From a virus: a stretch of DNA of 35,832 bases. Below the pieces are notes generated by a model that saw only the letters and a list, made by a program, of their open reading frames with translations, ran no database searches and was not told where the DNA came from. Where the stretch lies: positions 1 through 35,832 of the IMG/VR virus record IMGVR_UViG_3300029448_000160; one strand, 5' to 3'. Of this stretch, positions 7,530-12,294 are shown piece after piece; the first letter of the stretch is position 1, and each line of letters starts with the position of its first letter. The position numbers were made by a program, and so were the translations under genes.

Positions 7530-7730
7530 TTCCAATCCTCTCGTTTTCTGGGACCGTCCCAGGTTTTCGATGGGAGGGGGAATTTCACCCCCTGCCCTCT
7601 CGATATGACCACACTTGAAGCAGTACCCATGCCCGTCATCGTACACTGCGAGGTTATCCCCCGTCTTATCTTCTCCGTCAGTACGACATGAGGGGCATGG
7701 TGCCTTGCTTATGAAGTTAGACTGGAGCAT
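6096..7730 (-). CDS. T7 gp4-like primase-helicase
   Basis: Bifunctional primase and DnaB-type hexameric helicase, 544 residues (T7 gp4 566). Zinc-binding domain: CPSC (C12, C15) and CFKC (C37, C40). TOPRIM: TEGELDSLAVAE with E150 and CFDNDAAG with D200/D202. Helicase: Walker A GALTSVGKTT at 305-314, Walker B VVILDP with D415, VSHLRK with H452, and the arginine-rich CRRTGRTGH near 507-515. The C-terminus ends HEEF, an acidic tail with terminal Phe as in T7, where it docks on the polymerase. An internal ATG at codon 68 has its own Shine-Dalgarno and palindrome, suggesting a second, zinc-finger-less product. The start at 7730 overlaps the SSB stop as TAATG. Confidence 0.97.
   Translation of the reverse strand: MLQSNFISKAPCPSCRTDGEDKTGDNLAVYDDGHGYCFKCGHIERAGGEIPPPIENLGRSQKTRGLEMSGTSGPIKDRNISQRIVEKFGVTLEDNKHHYPYHDKDTGKLVGTKVRNCITKDFYSTGTLENTGLFGQNVWSGGGKFITITEGELDSLAVAEMFDGKWPVVSIKRGSAAASKDIKENLEWLETFDKVVVCFDNDAAGQKAADEVVPLFSPNKAKVVRLPMKDAADMLTAGKVQEFVKCWWDAKDYKPAGVVSLSDEVCWDAFVTRGKAEIIPFPSTFGTLNKMMNGGMAAGEVTVIGALTSVGKTTFVTNLLYGMYKETNRRIGAVFLEASIGETTENVVGVVAGTNIKVIPEEERDYSSYRPHYEELQETDRIHLDDHAGASDIEDLFSRMRYLIKGMDCDVVILDPLQAAVQSNENGMIDSFMDRCLKLAKETNAAIIIVSHLRKPSVKDPHDVNEYDMKGSGSINQIAFNTILLSRDKMSEDDYARNCTKVQLVKCRRTGRTGHAGWLYYEDDTSRMVAGVAPEIQEVAHEEF
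7548..7562 (-). promoter_or_regulatory. Palindrome-SD cassette inside primase gene
   Basis: Minus strand reads CTGGGA-CGG-TCCCAG, a perfect 6-bp inverted repeat, followed by AAAACGAGAGG and ATG 7529 (gap 18 nt). It shares palindrome, AAAA run and spacing with the copies at 9083 and 9770. It may act as a DNA operator or, given the fixed distance to the Shine-Dalgarno, as an RNA stem-loop. There is no U-tract, so it is not a terminator. Confidence 0.7.
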
Positions 7731-8104
7731 TAAAAGTCCTCATCATCTGCGCCATCCATACCCTCGGCCATCTCCAGTACCTTGATCTTCTTGAAGTACG
7801 GAGCAACACCATGTGTAGGGTGCGGCTTACCGGGCTCCCACAGTACGCGAACACGGGAACCATACGGGATGTACTTGGCAATGGACTCACCTTCCGCATC
7901 AAGAACAGGGAACCCAGGAAACTTGGTTACGAACTTACGCTGGGGTTGGTTCTTGTACTCCTTCAGCTTCACCCCTGTCTCAGCCAGCTTTGCTGCCTCA
8001 TCAGGTTCCAGGGTGAGAACGATGGAATACTTGCCCGTGTCCTGTCCATTAAAACGCTCAGTCTCATTAAGGTTTGAGAACGCAACAGTACCTTCAGTAA
8101 TCAT
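7730..8104 (-). CDS. gp2.5-like single-stranded DNA-binding protein
   Basis: Predicted ssDNA-binding protein, 124 residues, much shorter than T7 gp2.5 (232). Seen: a beta-rich body (GTVAFSNLNETERFNG, KYSIVLTLEP, KFPGFPVLDAEG, YGSRVRVLWEPGKP, GVAPYFKKIKVLEM) compatible with an OB fold, and an acidic tail DGADDEDF ending in Phe. Such a tail with terminal Phe is the hallmark of gp2.5 and mediates contact with polymerase and helicase. The start at 8104 has AAGGAG at good spacing, and the stop overlaps the primase start (TAATG), tying their expression. Assignment rests on position, tail and fold pattern rather than a signature motif. Confidence 0.82.
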   Translation of the reverse strand: MITEGTVAFSNLNETERFNGQDTGKYSIVLTLEPDEAAKLAETGVKLKEYKNQPQRKFVTKFPGFPVLDAEGESIAKYIPYGSRVRVLWEPGKPHPTHGVAPYFKKIKVLEMAEGMDGADDEDF

Positions 8105-8121
8105 AGTATCTTCTCCTTCAG

Positions 8122-8349
8122 TTAGCTAGGGTAATTTTCACGATAGTTAGAGGTAGGCATAGAGTACCGTACATAACGCCTACCTGTAGGATCAACCTTC
8201 CGTTGGCGGGTGATGACAATGCCCATCTCTTCGAGGTCACTGATCCTACGGGGTAGACTGGCAATCCGATAGAGATCACGGGCCTCGTAGTTAGAGATCG
8301 AACGACCACCCTGGAAGTGATTAATCAAAAGTGTGGTTTGTGATTGCAT
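8122..8349 (-). CDS. Small winged-helix/HTH protein, 75 aa
   Basis: Predicted DNA-binding protein. Seen: LLINHFQGGRSISNYEARDL, then LPRRISDLEEMGIVITRQRK and TGRRYVRYSM, the helix-helix-recognition helix followed by a beta-wing pattern of the small phage HTH family related to pfam14090. It is a candidate transcriptional regulator of the phage and possibly the reader of the repeated palindromes, but nothing proves this. The start at 8349 has a strong AAAGGAG. It lies 17 nt upstream of the SSB gene. Confidence 0.75.
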   Translation of the reverse strand: MQSQTTLLINHFQGGRSISNYEARDLYRIASLPRRISDLEEMGIVITRQRKVDPTGRRYVRYSMPTSNYRENYPS

Positions 8350-8365
8350 GATAACTCCTTTCTGA

Positions 8366-8689
8366 TTATGTTAATATATTAATCTTTTTAGGTTCTTCTG
8401 TCAAGCGGAGATTTTTACCGTCCTTTCCATAGGCATCTATAAACTCCTGAGATGCTTCAATTAACAGCATGTTGTCCACTATTTCCTTTCGATATGTATC
8501 ACCGTATTCCCAGCTACCGTAGGTCATAGGAGACTTAGCCCCAGTAAACCAACGTGAATAAATATCTTTCTCCTCATTCTTAGGCATCTTGTATGTCTTT
8601 AAAACTCTCAATTCAAAATCTCCTGCCGCTCTAAAAATAGCATACGGTTCTTCGATATCTCTTGTCTTTCCCATTGGATTCTTAGCCAT
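8366..8689 (-). CDS. Conserved-looking hypothetical protein, 107 aa
   Basis: No function recognised. It resembles proteins I associate with marine phages: an N-terminal MAKN, then FELRVLKTYKMPKNEEKD, YSRWFTGAKSPMTYGSWEYG and a helical C-terminal half. It has no cysteine or membrane segment. ATG 8689 overlaps the previous stop and has GGAGGT upstream. It is AT-rich (21 of 60 at 8581-8640) compared with the primase region. A 16-nt gap separates it from the HTH gene. Confidence 0.75.
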   Translation of the reverse strand: MAKNPMGKTRDIEEPYAIFRAAGDFELRVLKTYKMPKNEEKDIYSRWFTGAKSPMTYGSWEYGDTYRKEIVDNMLLIEASQEFIDAYGKDGKNLRLTEEPKKINILT

Positions 8690-8907
8690 CAGTCAGTACC
8701 TCCTATCTTCAGTTGATGATCCGTTAATTGTTCGAGTCTCTCGAATACACTCTTTCGGAGTCTCGTATTTATCTTGTGACCCTGAGAACCTCCCGGCCAG
8801 TACTCAAGATGGACCCACTTACGACCCCTCTTCTTGACGTTGACTATCCTGTAGCCAGAGCCTATCCGCGGTGCCTCATCAGCAAACCATATAGACCTAT
8901 GCGTCAT
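8689..8907 (-). CDS. Basic hypothetical protein, 72 aa
   Basis: Unrecognised. Basic and aromatic (GYRIVNVKKRGRKWVHLEYW, then INTRLRKSVFERLEQL), so a nucleic-acid contact is possible. The start at 8907 overlaps the end of the 55-aa basic gene by 11 nt, with GGAG about 13 nt upstream. Its stop overlaps the next start, so it is part of a tightly coupled row of small genes. Confidence 0.7.
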   Translation of the reverse strand: MTHRSIWFADEAPRIGSGYRIVNVKKRGRKWVHLEYWPGGSQGHKINTRLRKSVFERLEQLTDHQLKIGGTD

Positions 8908-9064
8908 AGTCTAGATACTCCTTGATCTCCTTGTCCGCATCAGTCGCAGACAGGGTACGCTTACGGGACCTGAAGGCCTTGGGGTGGTAGTATTTATCCA
9001 TCACGACCTTCTCTGGGTTCCTCCGTTTCTTCGGAGCAGACCGCCTCTTGTTCTTGGTAGACAT
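8897..9064 (-). CDS. Small basic protein, 55 aa
   Basis: A short gene, MSTKNKRRSAPKKRR onward, with an Arg/Lys-rich N-terminal half and a DADKEIKEYLDYDA acidic end. No family recognised; a nucleic-acid-binding role is plausible from charge. Start at 9064 preceded by AAAGGAAAGG and, 18 nt upstream, by the palindrome at 9083-9097, so it is one of three starts with that cassette. Stop TAG at 8897 overlaps the next gene by 11 nt. Confidence 0.72.
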   Translation of the reverse strand: MSTKNKRRSAPKKRRNPEKVVMDKYYHPKAFRSRKRTLSATDADKEIKEYLDYDA

Positions 9065-9082
9065 AACCTTTCCTTTCTTTTT

Positions 9083-9097
9083 CTGGGACCATCCCAG
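9083..9097 (-). promoter_or_regulatory. Palindrome-SD cassette upstream of 55-aa gene
   Basis: Minus strand CTGGGA-TGG-TCCCAG, then AAAAAGAAAGGAAAGGTT and ATG 9064 (gap 18 nt). Perfect 6-bp arms. Same architecture as at 7548 and 9770. Confidence 0.75.
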
Positions 9098-9102
9098 GAA
9101 AT

Positions 9103-9167
9103 CTTAAGAACACCTAGGAAATAACTTTAATGAATATATAAAGGATTAATTCCCTAGGCTTCTTAAG
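9103..9167. repeat. Large inverted repeat with AT-rich centre
   Basis: Arm 1 (9103-9118) is CTTAAGAA-CA-CCTAGG; arm 2 (9153-9167) is CCTAGG-C-TTCTTAAG, its reverse complement apart from the 1-2 nt linker. The 34-bp centre is very AT-rich. It fills the non-coding gap between the 65-aa and 55-aa genes and lies immediately next to the 9083 palindrome. It could be an operator, an mRNA processing hairpin or a secondary initiation site. There is no U-tract for a terminator. Confidence 0.75.
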
Positions 9168-9171
9168 TATT

Positions 9172-9369
9172 CTATAGATCATTCTCTTCATTGTCAAGAG
9201 GAATTTTTGAGATGACGTTTAGGTCGTCAATATACTCGAAGTCCTCCGCTACCGCCTCACCTATTGAACCCATGCACGTACTGCATGTGTCAAGGGGTAA
9301 ACCTGTGAACAGATCACGCTTAAGTAGTTCTCCGTCTTTTAGTTTATTGTCGCAAATAATACAACGCAT
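9172..9369 (-). CDS. Zinc-ribbon-like small protein, 65 aa
   Basis: Short protein with two Cys pairs, CIIC at residues 3-6 and CSTC near 29-32, a typical zinc-ribbon spacing, followed by an acidic tail (EDFEYIDDL, DNEENDL). Function unknown; small zinc ribbons of this kind are frequent among early phage proteins. The start at 9369 has AAAGGAG. A 13-bp palindrome, ATCTCA-C-TGAGAT, lies at 9396-9408 upstream, within the end of the preceding tiny gene. Confidence 0.72.
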   Translation of the reverse strand: MRCIICDNKLKDGELLKRDLFTGLPLDTCSTCMGSIGEAVAEDFEYIDDLNVISKIPLDNEENDL

Positions 9370-9390
9370 TTTACTTCTCCTTTACTTGTC

Positions 9391-9480
9391 CTAAAATCTC
9401 ACTGAGATATAGATTAGGGTCCAGGTCACGATAAAATATACCCAGTGATCCGACAAAACTAATCTAATTTTCTCCCACAT
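9391..9480 (-). CDS. Tiny predicted membrane peptide, 29 aa
   Basis: MWEKIRLVLSDHWVYFIVTW and onward: one hydrophobic segment of about 15-18 residues with a positively charged end (SVRF). It begins 1 nt after the stop of the 61-aa gene. The Shine-Dalgarno is weak, so translation would rely on re-initiation. The longer frame reaching 9624 overlaps the 61-aa gene and lacks a good leader. Supported by the similar tiny membrane gene at 9654, but it could be chance. Confidence 0.45.
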   Translation of the reverse strand: MWEKIRLVLSDHWVYFIVTWTLIYISVRF

Positions 9481-9481
9481 A

Positions 9482-9667
9482 TCAAGAACCCCATGCACCA
9501 GTCGCAACATAATGCTTATACTTCTTGTCTTTCTCAATGGGGTTCCACCACCAGTCCGGCATAACATTATACCTGCACTCCATCGACCAGCACCACTCGT
9601 TGTATCCCATGCGTCTAACCGCACTCATACACTGGTCCACTAGTTTCTGTCTGCTATATGCCGCCAT
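9482..9667 (-). CDS. Trp-rich hypothetical protein, 61 aa
   Basis: Starts MAAYSRQKLVDQCMSAVRRM, continues NEWCWSMECRYNVMPDWWWN and ends in ATGAWGS; three Cys and six Trp in a short span. No family recognised. Start at 9667 has GAGGGG about 9 nt upstream and overlaps the preceding tiny membrane gene by 14 nt. The alternative frames here are much less protein-like. Confidence 0.65.
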   Translation of the reverse strand: MAAYSRQKLVDQCMSAVRRMGYNEWCWSMECRYNVMPDWWWNPIEKDKKYKHYVATGAWGS

Positions 9668-9752
9668 AGATAAACCCCTCTATAAAAAAGATTGCTGTTG
9701 CCAGTGCCATCGCTAGTGCGACTATATCGACCGTACCAAATTGCTTATTCAT
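9654..9752 (-). CDS. Tiny predicted membrane peptide, 32 aa
   Basis: MNKQFGTVDIVALAMALATA followed by IFFIEGFIYGGI: a single transmembrane segment covering most of the peptide. The start is chosen at ATG 9752 because GGAGG sits 8 nt upstream and the palindrome CTGGGATCATCCCAG ends 17 nt upstream, the same cassette as at 9064 and 7529. The longer frame to 9848 would run through the palindrome into the Gp88-like gene. Early location argues against a holin; a host membrane or superinfection function is conceivable. Confidence 0.65.
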   Translation of the reverse strand: MNKQFGTVDIVALAMALATAIFFIEGFIYGGI

Positions 9753-9769
9753 TGTCAACCTCCAATTTT

Positions 9770-9784
9770 CTGGGATGATCCCAG
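9770..9784 (-). promoter_or_regulatory. Palindrome-SD cassette upstream of 32-aa gene
   Basis: Minus strand CTGGGA-TCA-TCCCAG, then AAAATTGGAGGTTGACA and ATG 9752 (gap 17 nt). Perfect 6-bp arms; lies in the 34-nt gap after the Gp88-like gene. Confidence 0.75.
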
Positions 9785-9786
9785 GT

Positions 9787-10404
9787 TTAATGTTTCTTGT
9801 ACGATACGTTTTTAACGGACGGATTCCAACATGCCCGACAATCCCCACAATTATTCCCGCGAGTGTAGGCGAGGCATTCCTGTCCTATGGGCTCTCCGTG
9901 TTTGTCGAATACCGTGCTGGTATTGTCAGCACTAGGGGCGCGACCATTGACCTTGCTTCCAGATAGACGGATCACTAGGTTATCAGGGGTTTCCACGCCA
10001 TGTATGATATCCCGTTCCTGCGTAGGTAGCCAATGGTTTACATCGGGAGTGCGTTTGCACACCTCAATAATACTCTCCAGCATGGTCCGCGATTGCAAGT
10101 CTCCGCTGTCGAACCACCGATGGTATTTGGTTCCCGATCTATTGATCTGAAATACCATTGCTTCAATCCAGGTTTTTTGACTGGCGTTTTTCCATTTCTC
10201 CAGGTTAGCTTTGTAACCCTGGTTCACGCTAGGACGTAGCTTTTGTAGCTTCCGGGCATAGCAAGACGCGCACGGTGTCCCTTTGATTTCTGCTAACTTG
10301 CTTCCCGTTTTACACGCGAAAGCATCTATGGCGTAGGATGTCCCTGGCATCTTGCTATTGCCTTTGGATATCTTTCCAGACTGTATCGCTTCTTTAACTA
10401 ACAT
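9787..10404 (-). CDS. Gp88-like cysteine-rich phage protein, 205 aa
   Basis: Resembles the phage GP88 group (named after mycobacteriophage gene 88), function not established. Seen: FACKTGSK with C31, GTPCASCYARK with C45 and C48, NQGYKANLEKW, YHRWFDSGDLQS, HWLPTQERD and a C-terminal CGDCRACWNP with C186, C189 and C192. The CxxCYA motif followed by a (F/W)-x-x-x-GD motif is the shared feature; the Cys sets suggest an iron-sulfur or zinc site. It is in the early arm, after the first small gene. The leader AAAGGAACTAGAACC before ATG 10404 closely matches that of the gene upstream. Confidence 0.7.
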   Translation of the reverse strand: MLVKEAIQSGKISKGNSKMPGTSYAIDAFACKTGSKLAEIKGTPCASCYARKLQKLRPSVNQGYKANLEKWKNASQKTWIEAMVFQINRSGTKYHRWFDSGDLQSRTMLESIIEVCKRTPDVNHWLPTQERDIIHGVETPDNLVIRLSGSKVNGRAPSADNTSTVFDKHGEPIGQECLAYTRGNNCGDCRACWNPSVKNVSYKKH

Positions 10405-10429
10405 GGTTCTAGTTCCTTTGTTGAGGGTT

Positions 10430-10594
10430 TCAAGTATTTAGCCATTCATTAAAGCTTATAGGTGCTTCATCAGTATTCATTACATAAATGCTGTACCTAT
10501 CCCAACTAGTAAGTTTTTCCGTTGGGATACCTAATTTTTGTTCCTCAAAAGCAAGGAACCGGCGTCGTTCTGCGTTGGTTGTAAAAAATGACAT
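10430..10594 (-). CDS. Hypothetical protein, 54 aa
   Basis: MSFFTTNAERRRFLAFEEQK onward, ending in FNEWLNT. No family recognised. Start taken at ATG 10594, which has AAGGGA 8 nt upstream, rather than the ATG 18 nt earlier, which has no good leader. AT-rich (20 of 60 at 10441-10500). It is the second gene of the leftward early operon. Its leader AAGGGAATTAGAACT is nearly the same as that of the next gene. Confidence 0.65.
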   Translation of the reverse strand: MSFFTTNAERRRFLAFEEQKLGIPTEKLTSWDRYSIYVMNTDEAPISFNEWLNT

Positions 10595-10633
10595 AGTTCT
10601 AATTCCCTTCATCGGTTTCTAATATGTCCTATC

Positions 10634-10666
10634 ATATCCCCGAACCTATGTCAAGCCCGGGGATAT
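10634..10666. repeat. 9-bp inverted repeat between first two early genes
   Basis: ATATCCCCG (10634-10642) and CGGGGATAT (10658-10666), perfect arms with a 15-bp loop. On the minus strand the loop contains a consensus -35 hexamer, TTGACA (10654-10649), but no good -10 at normal spacing. The arms could be an operator or an mRNA hairpin at the end of the 327-aa gene. There is no U-tract. Confidence 0.65.
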
Positions 10667-10677
10667 TGTAGGAGACA

Positions 10678-11661
10678 CTAGCGACGGAGTGCCTCAGGGA
10701 TTTCCAGAGGGTCAGGGTCCGCTATCTCCGCGAGTGCGGCCTGTGCGATCCCGTGAGGATCGAAACCCGCTTCCTGAGCTTCCGCGAGTAGTGCGGCAAT
10801 CTCAGAGATGAACCGGGTATTTTCCAGTTCCGGTTCCTTCTCGGTTGCTTCCTCGGTTGTTTCCTCGGTCACTTCCTCCTCGGTTACTTCCTCAGCTTTC
10901 TGAGCTTTCTGGATAGCCTTTCGAATTGCTGAGAGTTTGCGCCATCCGTTCGCCAGGGCTTCATCTACTACAGCATCGAAATTCTCTTTAACAAATTTGC
11001 AATCCCTAGCGAATTCAGAACGCTGTTCCGGCGTGAGGAAAACAAATAGATCGGTTAATCTCTCACTGTTGGAAATCATCTTCTTGGTGAGTGACTTTCC
11101 TGGCCATGCACCTTCTGTTTCCTCGTTCAGAACTTCCCACATTGGAAGGTAGTGTTCCGTCACTAGGCTTTGTGTGTGGACCATCTCAGCTTCAGCGGCA
11201 CCACGTAAGGCGTGATTAATCGTTTCAACATTGTGTGTCATTGTCTTGGTTTCCTTTTCATCTGTGGTTGGTGGTGTAGTAGGTTTTGTGGGAGGATTGC
11301 GGAAGGCTATAGCTGCCTCCCGTGATTTCTCCCGCATCTCTTTGATCAAGTCGCTGTCAACTCCCCATGATGGAGTACGACCGCCACAATAGCTCAGAGC
11401 CTCTCGGCTGGATACATGGGTGCTATTCAACTCAGCTTTTGATACCCTACCTTGAAGAGTTTTCTGGATTTCTTTTTCGCTCATGTACCAATCTACGGCA
11501 CCCCACATGCATCGGTCATCAATGCCCCTGGATAGGTCATAAAAATAACAGAGATAATGTTCTTGAGTGTGTAGCGTAACCCATGCCACTCCGATTGTCT
11601 GCCCGTGTTTGTCGTACTTCCCACCGGCATCAAATGCGAATGTTTGAATTGTCTTGGTCAT
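10678..11661 (-). CDS. First leftward early protein, 327 aa
   Basis: Not recognised. N-terminal part is mixed (FAFDAGGKYDKHGQTIGVAW, then YLCYFYDLSRGIDDRCMWGA), followed by a Pro/Thr linker (near 123-135), a helical region and an acidic Glu/Thr low-complexity stretch near 266-286 (EEVTEEEVTEETTEEATEKE). It is the first gene after the leftward promoter and so likely an immediate-early protein. Start at 11661 has GGAG upstream. An internal ATG at codon 141 follows AAAAGGAAACCAAGACA, similar to the leaders of the next two genes, so a shorter product is possible. The two halves look unalike and may be a fusion. Confidence 0.75.
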   Translation of the reverse strand: MTKTIQTFAFDAGGKYDKHGQTIGVAWVTLHTQEHYLCYFYDLSRGIDDRCMWGAVDWYMSEKEIQKTLQGRVSKAELNSTHVSSREALSYCGGRTPSWGVDSDLIKEMREKSREAAIAFRNPPTKPTTPPTTDEKETKTMTHNVETINHALRGAAEAEMVHTQSLVTEHYLPMWEVLNEETEGAWPGKSLTKKMISNSERLTDLFVFLTPEQRSEFARDCKFVKENFDAVVDEALANGWRKLSAIRKAIQKAQKAEEVTEEEVTEETTEEATEKEPELENTRFISEIAALLAEAQEAGFDPHGIAQAALAEIADPDPLEIPEALRR

Positions 11662-11698
11662 TGTCGTTGCTCCATAGTTGTTGTCTGTCGTGCCGCGA

Positions 11699-11726
11699 AT
11701 TATAAGGATATATCTATAGTGGTCAA
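11699..11726 (-). promoter_or_regulatory. Leftward sigma70-like promoter
   Basis: Minus strand TTGACC (11726-11721), 16-bp spacer, TATAAT (11704-11699). The -10 is perfect and the -35 matches five of six. It lies 38 bp before ATG 11661 and is the only strong leftward promoter seen, so it likely drives the early arm with the host polymerase. A CTGGGA-type palindrome ends 8 bp upstream of the -35. Confidence 0.82.
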
Positions 11727-11733
11727 ATGAAAT

Positions 11734-11748
11734 ATGGGATCATCCCAG
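11734..11748. promoter_or_regulatory. Palindrome upstream of leftward promoter
   Basis: Plus strand ATGGGA-TCA-TCCCAG; one base off the CTGGGA-N3-TCCCAG consensus. It sits just upstream of the leftward -35 box, a position suited to an activator or repressor. Confidence 0.65.
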
Positions 11749-11845
11749 AAAAAACCTGTGTATAAGTTGCTTTATTTCCTAGTGTTGCATAAATACACCA
11801 GGTGGCACAAGAGTTGCATAAGCAATAACCATGCCAATTAAATTC

Positions 11846-11859
11846 CTGGGATGTCCCAG
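11846..11859. promoter_or_regulatory. Palindrome in control region, 2-nt spacer
   Basis: CTGGGA-TG-TCCCAG, extended to 7-bp arms by flanking C and G. Same arms as the other four copies but a 2-nt centre. No start codon follows at the 17-18 nt distance. Confidence 0.6.
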
Positions 11860-12136
11860 GAAATCCCCGAGAACCATACTCAGGTATTCTTTTTTTCTCA
11901 TTTCCACATGCATTCTCAGGTGGTCTCAAGAAATCCACACGCCTAATGTGGTCTTTTGTGGTCCTGAGAAGTACCGGGGGGACCCCTAGCAGCCACGTCT
12001 CTTTGTCTTTGTCCCTCATGCCCACATGGGAAGCAATTTGGACCCCTAAGAATTACATAAATAACTAAACCATAGTAAAATAACTCTTGACTTTTCAGGA
12101 CAGGCGGGGTACTTCCTAAGAAATCCTAAGAAGCTA

Positions 12137-12165
12137 TTGACTTTAGGTTCTAAATATGATATAAT
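12137..12165 (+). promoter_or_regulatory. Rightward sigma70-like promoter
   Basis: TTGACT (12137-12142), 17-bp spacer, TATAAT (12160-12165). Initiation expected near 12172, giving a leader of about 150 nt before ATG 12325. It is the evident start of the structural arm. A second TTGACT at 12087 lacks a -10 box. Confidence 0.82.
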
Positions 12166-12201
12166 AAAGCTATAAAGAGGTTGATACTTAAGAACATCAA
12201 A

Positions 12202-12231
12202 GTTAAACTTTAAGAAGTTAACCTTTAAGAA
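12202..12231. repeat. 15-bp tandem repeat in rightward leader
   Basis: GTTAAACTTTAAGAA (12202-12216) directly followed by GTTAACCTTTAAGAA (12217-12231), 14 of 15 identical. It lies downstream of the rightward promoter. It could bind an initiator or regulator, or arise from AT-rich slippage. Confidence 0.7.
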
Positions 12232-12276
12232 TTTAAACAAATAACTTATCTTCACATCTTAAGAATACTTAAGTTA

Positions 12277-12294
12277 CAAACCAGTTATGGTTTG
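12277..12294 (+). terminator. Hairpin in rightward leader, possible attenuator
   Basis: CAAACCA-GTTA-TGGTTTG, 7-bp stem and tetraloop, followed by GTCTTTTC. The stem is AT-rich and the T run short, so termination would be weak; attenuation or a translational role is equally possible. Confidence 0.4.

Noticed and set aside
7548-9784. Repeated palindromes as intrinsic terminators
   Set aside because: None is followed by a T run on either strand; each is followed by A's and a Shine-Dalgarno instead.
11779-11832. 17-codon frame following the 11846 palindrome (possible leader peptide)
   Set aside because: The start is only 13 nt from the palindrome, the ribosome-binding site is poor and no promoter lies upstream, so it does not fit the cassette geometry.
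11723-12025. 100-aa leftward reading frame across the control region
   Set aside because: No Shine-Dalgarno, runs through both palindromes and into the leftward -35 box, and has no recognisable protein character.
12087-12115. Second rightward promoter using TTGACT at 12087
   Set aside because: At 17 bp spacing the -10 would be TACTTC, a poor match to TATAAT.
12046-12255. 69-aa leftward frame in the AT-rich leader
   Set aside because: Phe/Leu/Lys-rich only because the region is AT-rich; overlaps the rightward promoter and tandem repeat and lacks a ribosome-binding site.
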